A stretch of DNA of 64,000 nucleotides, taken from assembly GCF_009834025.1 (NCBI RefSeq), contig NZ_CP047156.1, positions 3,370,067-3,434,066 on the forward strand. The letters run 5' to 3'. Shown here one piece after another: positions 37,385 through 45,912 of the stretch (position 1 is its first letter; each line of letters starts with the position of its first letter). The notes under the pieces are model-generated. The model had not been told where the DNA came from. It saw only the letters and a list, made by a program, of their open reading frames with translations, and ran no database searches. This stretch comes from Epidermidibacterium keratini (GTDB lineage: Bacteria > Actinomycetota > Actinomycetes > Mycobacteriales > Antricoccaceae). Both the position numbers and the translations under genes were made by a program.

Positions 37385-37660
37385 TCAATGCAGCCACCCC
37401 AACTGCGGCCCGAGACCAGCTCTTCGGATCCTGCCCAACCCGCCGTAGAAGCTCGGGACGCCAACGCTCCAGAGCAGGTTATGCAGGTTGGTGTTGTCGC
37501 TATAGCCGAGGAACGGTTTGGGGTTCGCGGCGAGTACGTCTTCATCGATGTGCGGGACGACCGTCACCTGGTCGTCGCCACCGGTCGTGGCGAGCACCGC
37601 GCGGATGCTGGGGTCAGCGAACGCGGCGGTGACGTCCCCGGACGACGTGCGGCACGTTTG
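37385..37660 (-). pseudogene. Remnant of an S66 LD-carboxypeptidase (MccF-like)
   Basis: On the minus strand the frame reads through 'VTAAFADPSIRAVLATTGGDD' (split here for brevity: ends LATTGGDD) and then 'DVLAANPKPFLGYSDNTNLHNLL', the middle of an S66 peptidase (LD-carboxypeptidase/microcin C immunity protein). A full protein is ~300 residues; here both the N-terminal nucleophile region and the C-terminal catalytic Glu/His part are missing, and the reading frame ends after 'GLGPQLGWLH'. It occupies the 383-base gap between prmC and the FhuF-like gene; nothing else is evident there. Confidence 0.65.
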
Positions 37661-37705
37661 TGCTGTCTCTGAGGCGCGTAGGCGGCACGAACCTGCCGCA
37701 CGTGG

Positions 37706-38398
37706 TTAGGCGGGCAGGCGGGGGCAGCTGAAGCAGACGTCCATCCCGTCGATGGCATACAGCAGGCAGCAGCCATGTCGCCGCCGGATCGGGCCGGTGG
37801 GGGAGCCGACGATCGTGAGCCCGGTCAGCAGGCGGTCCTCTTCGCCCGCGCGATGATCGGTGAATAGCGCCAGACCGCTCGCGAGTGACGCGGCGTCGTA
37901 CTCGCCGCTGACGACCGAGCTCGCCGCGTCGGTCACACATGCCCAGGCGGCCCGTGGTCCGGTCTTCAGCTCAGCGAGCATCGCGGTCACGACCGGCGCG
38001 AGCAGCTCGCTGAGATAGGCCCGCCCTGCCCGGTACGCCGCACCGAGGTCCGCGACCGGCTCGATGCGCAGTTGCGCCGGGGTGGCCTCGACGGCGAAGA
38101 CCATGTCGCGCGGGAAGTGCATCGCCAGCCCGCCTTCGACGTACGCCGCCGACCCGCTCGCCCGCACGAGGCCCACCGACAGCAGTGCGTGCGCCCAGGC
38201 GATGTCCTGCAGCAGCCACAACGCCGAGATGTCGCGGCGTACGCCGTCTCCGAACATGTCGCGCTGGTGCTCTGCGTAGACGTCGACCGCCCGGCGTACC
38301 TCGTCGGGATCGGACATCGAGGCCAGCGGTACGCCGCGGGCGCGTCCTGCGAGCTGGAGGTCGAGCCCGTGCCGGCGGGCCAGGTCGGTGAGCTGCAT
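37706..38398 (-). CDS. (2Fe-2S)-binding protein with FhuF-type C-terminal domain
   Basis: A 230-residue protein ending in the FhuF iron-sulfur motif: Arg-rich 'IRRRHGCCLLYAIDGMDVCFSCPRLPA', i.e. C-C-x10-C-x2-C, which binds a [2Fe-2S] cluster in ferric-siderophore reductases. The N-terminal part has no recognisable domain. A role in releasing iron from siderophores is inferred from the family; no siderophore genes are adjacent. Start at ATG 38396-38398. The 21-bp repeat array B lies directly upstream in the same orientation. Confidence 0.85.
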   Translation of the reverse strand: MQLTDLARRHGLDLQLAGRARGVPLASMSDPDEVRRAVDVYAEHQRDMFGDGVRRDISALWLLQDIAWAHALLSVGLVRASGSAAYVEGGLAMHFPRDMVFAVEATPAQLRIEPVADLGAAYRAGRAYLSELLAPVVTAMLAELKTGPRAAWACVTDAASSVVSGEYDAASLASGLALFTDHRAGEEDRLLTGLTIVGSPTGPIRRRHGCCLLYAIDGMDVCFSCPRLPA

Positions 38399-38420
38399 CC
38401 GACCATTGTCCCGGCTCCCG

Positions 38421-38528
38421 GCGCGCAGATTTCTCTCGGATCGCGCGCAACTTCTCTCGGATCGGGGGGGGATTAACGTTCGGATCGGGGGGATTAACGT
38501 TCGGATCGCGGGGATTAACGTTCGGATC
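38421..38528 (-). repeat. 21-bp tandem array B (five units)
   Basis: Read on the minus strand, toward the FhuF-like gene, it has three units of GATCCGAACGTTAATCCCC plus a variable G/C end, then two of GATCCGAGAGAA ending GTTGCGCGC or ATCTGCGCGC. Lengths are 21, 21, 23, 21 and 22 bases; the variation is in a homopolymer run. Unit sequence, order of unit types and distance to the start codon (~22 bases) parallel array A at 17960-18043. Confidence 0.85.
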
Positions 38529-38600
38529 GCGGGAAAGGGAGGTTGACGGCAGCGATAGGCTCCGTAGATTCCGCGTCGAGTCTCCGTGAGGTGAAAGCTC

Positions 38601-40838
38601 ATGTCTACAGCGCCTGCCCAGCACGACCATCCACCCGTTGCCATCGACGAGGCCGTGGTGGAGGAGCACGACCGGAAATGGACCCTGCCGAAGATCCTCG
38701 TGTGGGCCGCGATCGCGCTGCTCGGCGGCGTCGCCTGGGTGATGATCGCGCTGGTGCGCGGCGAGACCATCAACGCGGTCTGGTTTGTCTTCGCAGCGGT
38801 CTGCAGCTACCTGATCGCCTACCGCTTCTACTCGCGCTACATCGAGCGCAAGGTCGCCCGGCCCGACGACACGCGCGCCACCCCGGCTGAGTACAAGGAA
38901 AACGGCCGCGACTACCTGCCCACCGACCGGCGGGTGCTCTTTGGTCACCACTTCGCCGCGATCGCCGGCGCCGGACCGCTCGTCGGACCGGTGCTCGCCG
39001 CACAGATGGGCTACCTGCCCGGCACGCTGTGGATCATCGTCGGCGTCATCCTGGCCGGCGCGGTCCAGGACTACCTGGTGATGTTCTTCTCGATGCGCCG
39101 CGGCGGTCGCTCGCTCGGGCAGATGGCCCGCGAGGAGCTCGGCGTCATCGGCGGTACGGCGGCGCTGATCGCGACGCTCACCATCATGATCATCATTACC
39201 GCGATCCTCGCCCTCGTCGTCGTGAACGCGCTGGGCGAGTCACCCTGGGGTGTCTACTCGGTCGCGCTGACCCTCCCGATCGCGCTCTTTATGGGCGTAT
39301 ATCTGCGATTTATCCGCCCCGGCAAGGTCATGGAAGTCTCGATCATCGGCTTCGTGCTGCTGATGTTCGCGATCATCTCCGGCAGCTGGGTCGCCGACTC
39401 GGAGTGGGGCGCGTCGCTGTTCACCCTGGACCGCACGACGATCGCGTGGGCGATCATCATCTACGGCTTCATCGCCGCGGTCCTGCCGGTCTGGCTGCTG
39501 CTGGCTCCGCGCGACTACCTCTCGACGTTCATGAAGATCGGCGTCATCGCGCTGCTGGCGATCGCCATCGTCGTCGTACGCCCGGAGATCAACGTCCCGG
39601 CGATCTCGGAGTTCGCCGGCCGCTCCGACGGCCCGGTCGTCCCCGGCTCGCTGTTCCCGTTCCTCTTCGTCACTATCGCCTGCGGCGCGCTGTCGGGCTT
39701 CCACGCGCTGATCTCCTCGGGTACGACGCCCAAGCTGGTCGAGAAGGAGCGCCAGACCCGGTTCCTCGGGTACGGCGGCATGCTGATGGAGTCGTTCGTG
39801 GCGATCATGGCCCTCGTCGCCGCGATCAGCATCGACCGAGGCATCTACTTCGCGATGAACTCCTCGGCCGCGGCGACCGGGGGCACCGTCGAGGGCGCGG
39901 TCGCGTTTGTGAACTCCCTCGGGCTCACCGGGGTCAACCTCACCCCAGATGCGCTCAGTCAGCTCGCGACCAACGTCGGCGAGGAGTCGGTCGTCTCGCG
40001 CACCGGCGGCGCTCCCACGCTCGCGGTCGGCATCGCCACGATCTTGCAGCAGTGGTTCGGCGGTACGGCGATGATGGCGTTCTGGTACCACTTCGCGATC
40101 ATGTTCGAGGCGCTGTTCATCCTGACCGCCGTCGATGCCGGCACCCGCGTCGCACGTTTCATGCTGCAGGACGCGATCGGCAACTTCGTCCCGAAGTTCA
40201 AAGACACCTCGTGGACGTTGGGGGCCTGGATCTGCACGGCGATCATGGTCGGCGGATGGGGCTACATCCTGGTGCTCGGCGTCACCGATCCCTTGGGCGG
40301 CATCAACACGTTCTTCCCGCTGTTCGGCATCGCCAACCAGCTGCTTGCGGTGATCGCGCTGTCGGTGGTGATGGCGATCGTGGCGCGACGCGGCAACTTC
40401 AAGCACCTCTGGGTGATCGTCCTGCCGCTGGGCTTCGCGGCCGTGGTGACGGTGACGGCCTCGATCTACAAGATCTTCTCCAGCGTGCCGGCGGTCGGCT
40501 ACTGGGCCCAGAACTCCGCCTTCCGCGATGCGCTGGCATCGGGGGAGACCAGCTTCGGTACGGCGCCCAACGTCGCGGCGATGGAGGCCGTCGTACGCAA
40601 CACCACGGTCCAGGGCACGCTGTCGATCCTCTTCGTCGTACTCACGCTGATCGTGCTGATCAGCTCGATCATCGCCACCGTGCGCGCCTACCGCGGTCAT
40701 CGCGGACCGGACAACGAGGACCCGCGGGTCGAGTCGCACATCTATGCACCGGCCGGTCTGATTGCGACCCCGCCCGAGCGTGAGCTGGAGGCGGAGTGGA
40801 AGAAGTCCCGCGTACCAGCGCGGACCGGGGGCCACTGA
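38601..40838 (+). CDS. cstA: Carbon starvation protein CstA (pyruvate/peptide transporter)
   Basis: A 745-residue membrane protein with about 16-18 helices and CstA hallmarks 'NGRDYLPTDRRVLFGHHFAAIAGAGPLVGPVLAAQMGYLPG' (seen in two overlapping pieces) and 'VDAGTRVARFMLQD'. In E. coli CstA and BtsT are pyruvate transporters, and CstA was first described in peptide use on starvation. The start ATG 38601 has GAGGTGA upstream. It is coupled by TGATG overlap to the small YbdD-like gene, the usual CstA partner. Confidence 0.95.
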   Translation: MSTAPAQHDHPPVAIDEAVVEEHDRKWTLPKILVWAAIALLGGVAWVMIALVRGETINAVWFVFAAVCSYLIAYRFYSRYIERKVARPDDTRATPAEYKENGRDYLPTDRRVLFGHHFAAIAGAGPLVGPVLAAQMGYLPGTLWIIVGVILAGAVQDYLVMFFSMRRGGRSLGQMAREELGVIGGTAALIATLTIMIIITAILALVVVNALGESPWGVYSVALTLPIALFMGVYLRFIRPGKVMEVSIIGFVLLMFAIISGSWVADSEWGASLFTLDRTTIAWAIIIYGFIAAVLPVWLLLAPRDYLSTFMKIGVIALLAIAIVVVRPEINVPAISEFAGRSDGPVVPGSLFPFLFVTIACGALSGFHALISSGTTPKLVEKERQTRFLGYGGMLMESFVAIMALVAAISIDRGIYFAMNSSAAATGGTVEGAVAFVNSLGLTGVNLTPDALSQLATNVGEESVVSRTGGAPTLAVGIATILQQWFGGTAMMAFWYHFAIMFEALFILTAVDAGTRVARFMLQDAIGNFVPKFKDTSWTLGAWICTAIMVGGWGYILVLGVTDPLGGINTFFPLFGIANQLLAVIALSVVMAIVARRGNFKHLWVIVLPLGFAAVVTVTASIYKIFSSVPAVGYWAQNSAFRDALASGETSFGTAPNVAAMEAVVRNTTVQGTLSILFVVLTLIVLISSIIATVRAYRGHRGPDNEDPRVESHIYAPAGLIATPPERELEAEWKKSRVPARTGGH

Positions 40839-41050
40839 TGAGTACGACGCCCGCGCCCGCCACTCCCATCACCACGCTGGTGCGCGGGGCGGTCCGCTAC
40901 CTGCGCTCGATCATGGGTGCCGATGCCTACGAGCGCTACTGCGAGCACCTCGCCCGGCGACACCCCGACCAGAGTCCGCCGAGCGAGCGGGACTTCTGGC
41001 GTGAGCACCAGGACTGGCAAGACCGCAACCCGCAGGGCCGCTGCTGCTGA
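40838..41050 (+). CDS. YbdD/YjiX family protein (DUF466), CstA partner
   Basis: A 70-residue protein with the DUF466 pattern 'YLRSIMGADAYERYCEHLARRHPDQ...SERDFWREHQD' and a Cys-Cys C-terminus. In E. coli YbdD is needed together with CstA for pyruvate uptake. ATG overlaps the cstA stop (TGATG), so the pair is translationally coupled. Confidence 0.9.
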   Translation: MSTTPAPATPITTLVRGAVRYLRSIMGADAYERYCEHLARRHPDQSPPSERDFWREHQDWQDRNPQGRCC

Positions 41051-41086
41051 GTCCCGGCCGCGGCGGGTCTGGCACGATGGTTCGCT

Positions 41087-41749
41087 GTGAGTTCACCGCA
41101 ACTGCTTGACGTCTCTGACCGGCAGTCCGACGAGTACGCCGGGCACATCGCCGAGGCGGTGCGCACCCTCGGCGACGGCCGGCTCGCGGTGATCCCGACC
41201 GACACCGTCTACGGCATCGCTGCTGATGCGTTCTCACACGCCGCCGTCGGCGCCCTGCTGGCCGCCAAGGGCCGCGGGCGGGACTACCCGGTGCCGGTCC
41301 TGGTCGGGGATCCCGGCGTACTGCACGGGCTCGTCACGCTCGCGCCGGAGTCTGCCTCGGCGTTGACCCGCAACTTCTGGCCCGGTGCGCTCACCGTCAT
41401 CGTGCGCTACGCACCTTCGTTGGCCTGGGACCTCGGCGATACCGCCGGGACCGTCGCGGTGCGGATGCCGGACAACCCCGTCGCACTCGACGTGCTGCGG
41501 AAGACCGGGCCGCTCGCGGTCTCCAGCGCCAACAAGCACGGCCAGCCCCCGGGCCGCACCGCGGCGCTCGCCGCCGAGCAGCTGGGCGACAGCGTTGACG
41601 TCTACCTCGAGGCAGGGGAGGTGACCGGCGGCCAGCCGTCGACCATCGTCGACTGCACCGGCGACCGCGCGGTCGTGGTGCGCGAAGGCGGCCTGTCACT
41701 GAACGAGATCAAGCGGCTGCTACCGACCGCCATCAAGGCGGGCGCGTAA
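41087..41749 (+). CDS. sua5: L-threonylcarbamoyladenylate synthase (Sua5/YrdC/YwlC)
   Basis: Makes threonylcarbamoyl-AMP for the t6A modification of tRNAs reading ANN codons. A 220-residue YrdC domain with 'VIPTDTVYGIAADAF', 'NFWPGALTVIV', 'VAVRMPDNPVA' and 'GPLAVSSANKHGQPP'. GTG 41087 is the start. Conserved neighbour of wecA in actinobacteria. Confidence 0.95.
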   Translation: MSSPQLLDVSDRQSDEYAGHIAEAVRTLGDGRLAVIPTDTVYGIAADAFSHAAVGALLAAKGRGRDYPVPVLVGDPGVLHGLVTLAPESASALTRNFWPGALTVIVRYAPSLAWDLGDTAGTVAVRMPDNPVALDVLRKTGPLAVSSANKHGQPPGRTAALAAEQLGDSVDVYLEAGEVTGGQPSTIVDCTGDRAVVVREGGLSLNEIKRLLPTAIKAGA

Positions 41750-41808
41750 CGGCGACGGCGTACCCTCAAACCACCATTTCTTAGCCCCAGAAAGGTCGCC
41801 TTCGGACC

Positions 41809-42957
41809 GTGCGCGAGTACTTGATCGTGCTGTGCGTCGCCGCCATCGTCACGTTCTTGACGACCCCGGCGGTGCGCTGGGTCTCCGTGCGGCTCGGTGC
41901 CCTGACCGAGGTGCGAGACCGCGACGTGCACACCATCCCGATCCCGCGGATGGGCGGCGTCGGCGTACTCATCGGCATGGGTGCGGCGGTGGCCGTAGCC
42001 AGCAAGCTCCCGGGACTACAGGGGACGTTCCAGAACACCTCAGAGATGCTCGCCGTGCTGGTCGCCGGAACGATGATCTGCGCGCTCGGCGTACTCGATG
42101 ACCGCTACGACCTCGACCCGCTGACCAAGCTGGTCGGTCAGATCGCGTGCGCCGGAATCCTGGTGCTGATGGGCGTGCAGCTGGCGTTCATCTACCTGCC
42201 GGGGACGACCCTCGGCACGGTCTCGCTCGATCCCAACACCTCGTTTTTGCTGACGACGGTCATCACCGTCGCAACGGTCAACGCGATGAACTTCATCGAC
42301 GGGCTCGACGGGCTGCTGTCCGGGGTCGCGATCATCACCGCGCTCGCGTTCTTCGCCTACAGCTACTCCCTTGCCCGTCAGGGGTACGGCGATGTCTTCT
42401 CCTCGCCCTCGCTGATGACGGTGGCCATCGCGGGGGCGTGCCTGGGCTTCTTGCCGCACAACTTCAACCCGGCGCGCATCTTCCTCGGCGACTCCGGCTC
42501 CATGCTGATCGGTCTCGTGCTGGCCGCCGCCGCCGTCTCGACGACCTCGCGGGTGGACGCGCAGAGTTTCTCGGGGCTGTCGACCGCCGTGCCGCTGTTT
42601 ATGCCACTGCTGCTGCCGGTCGCGATCTTGGCGATCCCGATCATCGACATGGTGCTGGCCGTCGTACGCCGCGCCCGCAAGGGAGTGAATCCGTTTTCGA
42701 CGCCGGACAAGATGCATCTGCACCACCGCCTGCTGGAGATCGGGCACACCCAGCGGCGCGCGGTGATCATCCTCTACATCTGGACCGCGCTGGTGGCCTT
42801 CGTCGGGGTGGGAATGTCGATCATCGGCAACCCGGCGATTGTGTTCAGCATCGCCGCGGGGATCGCCGTACTTGCCGTAGCGTTGATGTTTACCCCAAGA
42901 ATCCGTCGGCGGATTGACGGGGGAGCGCCGCATATCGTCAGGAGGGAAGACGCGTGA
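41809..42957 (+). CDS. wecA: Decaprenyl-phosphate GlcNAc-1-phosphate transferase (WecA/Rfe, MraY family)
   Basis: Transfers GlcNAc-1-P from UDP-GlcNAc to a polyprenyl phosphate. A 382-residue protein with ~11 helices and the family motifs 'GVLDDRYDLDPLTK', 'NAMNFIDGLDGLLSG', 'RIFLGDSGSMLIG' and 'KMHLHHRLLEIGH'. It is the counterpart of Rv1302, which starts the arabinogalactan linker in mycobacteria; here it could serve teichoic-acid or arabinogalactan synthesis. Start GTG 41809. Stop overlaps the next gene (GTGA). Confidence 0.93.
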   Translation: MREYLIVLCVAAIVTFLTTPAVRWVSVRLGALTEVRDRDVHTIPIPRMGGVGVLIGMGAAVAVASKLPGLQGTFQNTSEMLAVLVAGTMICALGVLDDRYDLDPLTKLVGQIACAGILVLMGVQLAFIYLPGTTLGTVSLDPNTSFLLTTVITVATVNAMNFIDGLDGLLSGVAIITALAFFAYSYSLARQGYGDVFSSPSLMTVAIAGACLGFLPHNFNPARIFLGDSGSMLIGLVLAAAAVSTTSRVDAQSFSGLSTAVPLFMPLLLPVAILAIPIIDMVLAVVRRARKGVNPFSTPDKMHLHHRLLEIGHTQRRAVIILYIWTALVAFVGVGMSIIGNPAIVFSIAAGIAVLAVALMFTPRIRRRIDGGAPHIVRREDA

Positions 42958-43451
42958 AGTACTTTCCTGACCTCACGATGCCGTCGGAGCCGGTGCGCCC
43001 GCAGACACCCTGGACCCTCGATCACCTGCGTGCCGGGTTTCTGACCACGGCCGTCCTTCTGGTCGTAGGTGTCGTCATCGCCGCGCTGGTAGGCGGATGG
43101 GCCTCGGTGTACGGCGTCGTACTCGGCCTGGTCATCGTCGCCGCCTTCTTCGCCGTCGGTTCCTGGGCGGTGGTCGCGCTTGCGCGCCACGACGACCGGC
43201 TGGCCTTTCCGGCCGCGCTGGGCAGCTACCTGCTCAAGATCGTGCTGCTGGGCGGGCTGATGATGCTGCTGCCGATCGACGGGCCGATCGACGTCAAGGC
43301 GATGGCGATCGCCGTCGTCGTCGGCGCGCTCGCGTGGTCCGGAGCGCAGATCTGGCACGTGCTGGGCAAACGCATCTACTACGTCGACTACCACGAGCCC
43401 ACCGCCGCGCCCTCACCAGCAGCGTCCTCTACCGATCGGCCCGCACGATGA
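42954..43451 (+). CDS. Membrane protein at the head of the atp operon (Rv1303-like, AtpI region)
   Basis: A 165-residue protein with four hydrophobic helices, equivalent by position and character to Rv1303. ATP synthase subunit-I-like proteins assist c-ring assembly or Mg2+ supply; that is the likely but unproven role. GTG overlaps the wecA stop and its own TGA overlaps the next ATG, so wecA, this gene and the AtpZ/I gene are coupled. Confidence 0.75.
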   Translation: MKYFPDLTMPSEPVRPQTPWTLDHLRAGFLTTAVLLVVGVVIAALVGGWASVYGVVLGLVIVAAFFAVGSWAVVALARHDDRLAFPAALGSYLLKIVLLGGLMMLLPIDGPIDVKAMAIAVVVGALAWSGAQIWHVLGKRIYYVDYHEPTAAPSPAASSTDRPAR

Positions 43452-43834
43452 GCACCGCGCAACCCACCCCGTCAGAACCCACGCCTCCGGGCGGCGACCC
43501 CGGCGCGGCGTACGACGCCATGCTCGCCAAGGAAGATGCGCGTTCGCACCGCCGGCGCGGCAACATGGCCGGCAACGACGCGGGGTGGACCGCCACCGGC
43601 ACCCTGCTGTCGGGGATCCTCGTCTATGGCGCGATCGGGTGGGGGCTGAAGGCCTGGACCGGGTGGGTCGGCTGGCTGCCGATCTGTGTGCTGCTCGGCG
43701 CGGCCCTCGGGGTCTACATGGTCACCAAGCAGGCCGGTAACCCGCCGCCGCTGATGGATATCAGCAAGGCCCAGGACGGCGGTGCCTCGCTACGCCGGGC
43801 CGCCGAGCGCAGGAACAGACGACCGGAGTCCTGA
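43448..43834 (+). CDS. AtpZ/AtpI family protein
   Basis: A 128-residue protein: a polar N-terminal half rich in Pro/Arg, two membrane helices ('TGTLLSGILVYGAIGWGLKAW' in two parts, then 'LPICVLLGAALGVYMV') and a basic tail. The two-helix AtpZ/AtpI type helps ATP synthase assembly. ATG overlaps the previous stop (ATGA). Confidence 0.75.
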   Translation: MSTAQPTPSEPTPPGGDPGAAYDAMLAKEDARSHRRRGNMAGNDAGWTATGTLLSGILVYGAIGWGLKAWTGWVGWLPICVLLGAALGVYMVTKQAGNPPPLMDISKAQDGGASLRRAAERRNRRPES

Positions 43835-43838
43835 GGCG

Positions 43839-43868
43839 TTGACATCGTGCCGACGAAGGTCACATAAG
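43839..43868 (+). promoter_or_regulatory. Possible promoter ahead of atpB
   Basis: A perfect -35 TTGACA (43839-43844) just past the AtpZ/I stop, with only a weak -10 (ACATAA or CATAAG at 17-18 spacing). The 223-base gap to atpB (43835-44057) contains no gene I can support, so a promoter for the structural atp genes is expected here. Confidence 0.35.
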
Positions 43869-44057
43869 TGAACGCGAAAACGGGTAACCCGACTGCCCGA
43901 AGCACAATCGGCTCAACTAGACTTCACGTCGTTTGGAGTTCTTCTCCCGGGCCTGATCTTCTACAGGAAGCTTCCACGCGAACATCACAGTGTGGCAGCC
44001 CTGCCCGGGCATTAGACTCCCGTTCAGGTCAACGAGGATGTGGGAAGGAGACGGCAA

Positions 44058-44870
44058 TTGCTCGCCGCCGTCCTGGCAAATAGTCCGGCCCCGGGTTTCG
44101 AAGCTCCGGATCCGGCACACGAGTTCAACCCCACTCCTCTGGCGGAGTTCTCGCTCGCGGGGATCGACTTTGCGATCACCCGAATCACGCTGATCAACTG
44201 GCTCGCCTGCGCGATCATCATCTTCTTCTTGGTCGCCGCCTCGCGCCGTCCCAAGATCGTCCCGAGCAAGCTGCAGTTCGCCGGCGAGGGAATCTACGGC
44301 TTCATCCGCGGCGGTATTGCCCGCGATGTCATCGGCCCGGACGGCATCAAGTTCGCGCCGTTCCTGGCGACGTTCTTCATGTTCATCCTGGCTAACAACC
44401 TGATGGGCATCATCCCGTTCGCGCAGATCCCGCCGACGTCGAAGTTTGCCCTGCCGCTGTTCCTCGCCGCGATTGTCTACATCACCTACATCGCGGTCGG
44501 CATCAAGCGCCAGGGGCTTGGCACCTACTTCAAGAACCTGGTCTACGTCGCCGACGCGCCGATGGCGCTGCAGCCGCTGATGATCCCGTTGGAGATCTTC
44601 CAGAAGCTGGTCTCGCGCCCGTTCACCCTGGCCGTCCGTCTTTTCGCCAACATGTTTGCCGGGCACTTGCTGCTCGTGGTGTTCATGTTGGGTACGACGT
44701 ACATGCTCTTCACCGCCGATGACTGGCAGCTCAAGGTGCTCTCGCCGGCGCCGTTCATCATGTCGATCGGCATGACGTTCTTCGAGATCCTCGTCCAGGT
44801 GCTGCAGGCATACGTCTTCACCCTGCTGACCGCGACCTACCTGCAGGAGTCGGTCTCCGGCGAGCACTAA
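44058..44870 (+). CDS. atpB: ATP synthase Fo subunit a
   Basis: Proton channel subunit. A 270-residue membrane protein with the essential Arg in helix 5 ('SRPFTLAVRLFANMFAGHLLL' region) and C-terminal 'ILVQVLQAYVFTLLTATYL'. The start is set at TTG 44058-44060 because GGAAGGAG (44043-44050) is ideally spaced for it, whereas the in-frame ATG at 44040 overlaps that ribosome site. Confidence 0.95.
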   Translation: MLAAVLANSPAPGFEAPDPAHEFNPTPLAEFSLAGIDFAITRITLINWLACAIIIFFLVAASRRPKIVPSKLQFAGEGIYGFIRGGIARDVIGPDGIKFAPFLATFFMFILANNLMGIIPFAQIPPTSKFALPLFLAAIVYITYIAVGIKRQGLGTYFKNLVYVADAPMALQPLMIPLEIFQKLVSRPFTLAVRLFANMFAGHLLLVVFMLGTTYMLFTADDWQLKVLSPAPFIMSIGMTFFEILVQVLQAYVFTLLTATYLQESVSGEH

Positions 44871-44896
44871 GACGCACCGCGTACGACGCACCACCT

Positions 44897-45230
<334 letters not shown>

Positions 45231-45256
45231 GTCTAGCGACCACATCTGAGGTCCAG

Positions 45257-45276
45257 CTCGCTGCCTCGGCAGCGAG
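45257..45276 (+). other. Hairpin between atpE and atpF
   Basis: CTCGCTGC and GCAGCGAG pair perfectly around CTCG. It follows atpE by 26 bases and may stabilise the atpE message end or lower downstream expression; that role is inference. Confidence 0.4.
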
Positions 45277-45300
45277 GCAGTAGATCAGAACGGAAACGAC

Positions 45301-45912
45301 ATGACGTTCATCGCAGCGGGATCGAGCAATCCGCTCATACCGCCGGTCGGCGAGATCATCATCGGCCTGATCGCCTTCGCGATCGTGGCCTTCGTGCTGA
45401 TGAAGTTCGTCTGGCCGCAGTTCGAGAAGGCGTACGCCGATCGCACCGAGGCCATCGAAGGTGGCATGGCGCGCGCCGAGGCGGCCCAGAAAGAAGCGCA
45501 GGCCGCGCTGGCGAAGTACAACGAGCAGCTCAGCGGCGCACGTGAAGAGGCGGGTCTGATCCTCGAAGGCGCTCGCGCCGAGGGGCAGCAGATCGTCGAC
45601 GACATGCGCTCTCAGGCACAGTCTGAGTCTGATCGCATCGTCGCTCGTGGTGACGAGCAGCTGCAGGCTCAGCGTCAGCAGGTCGTCTCCGAGCTGCGCC
45701 AGCAGATCGGGTCGCTGTCGGTGGGGCTGGCCAGCCGCATCGTGGGTGAGTCGTTGCAGGACGACGCGCGCACCGCCGCGACGATCGACCGGTTCCTTGA
45801 CGAGCTGGACAAGGTCGACTCGGTGGAGGCAGCCCAGGTCCAGACGGCGGGCTCCTACGACGCACCGGCTCAGGACACCCTGTTCGGCACTGACGGCGAG
45901 GGGCAGCGCTAA
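45301..45912 (+). CDS. atpF: ATP synthase Fo subunit b
   Basis: A 203-residue peripheral-stalk subunit: one N-terminal membrane helix (IIIGLIAFAIVAFVLMKFVW) and a long Ala/Glu/Gln-rich helix forming a coiled coil (AEAAQKEAQAALAKYNEQL). A C-terminal extension beyond ~170 residues is Ala/Asp-rich. It is not fused to delta. The stop shares a base with the atpH ATG (TAATG). Confidence 0.95.
   Translation: MTFIAAGSSNPLIPPVGEIIIGLIAFAIVAFVLMKFVWPQFEKAYADRTEAIEGGMARAEAAQKEAQAALAKYNEQLSGAREEAGLILEGARAEGQQIVDDMRSQAQSESDRIVARGDEQLQAQRQQVVSELRQQIGSLSVGLASRIVGESLQDDARTAATIDRFLDELDKVDSVEAAQVQTAGSYDAPAQDTLFGTDGEGQR

Noticed and set aside
39029-40783. Long second plus-strand frame and minus-strand frame across cstA
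   Set aside because: Arg/His/Gly-rich translations typical of shifted high-GC frames; cstA itself accounts for the region.
43868-44083. Small plus-strand frame before atpB
   Set aside because: Overlaps the atpB ribosome site and start in another frame, and has no recognisable content.
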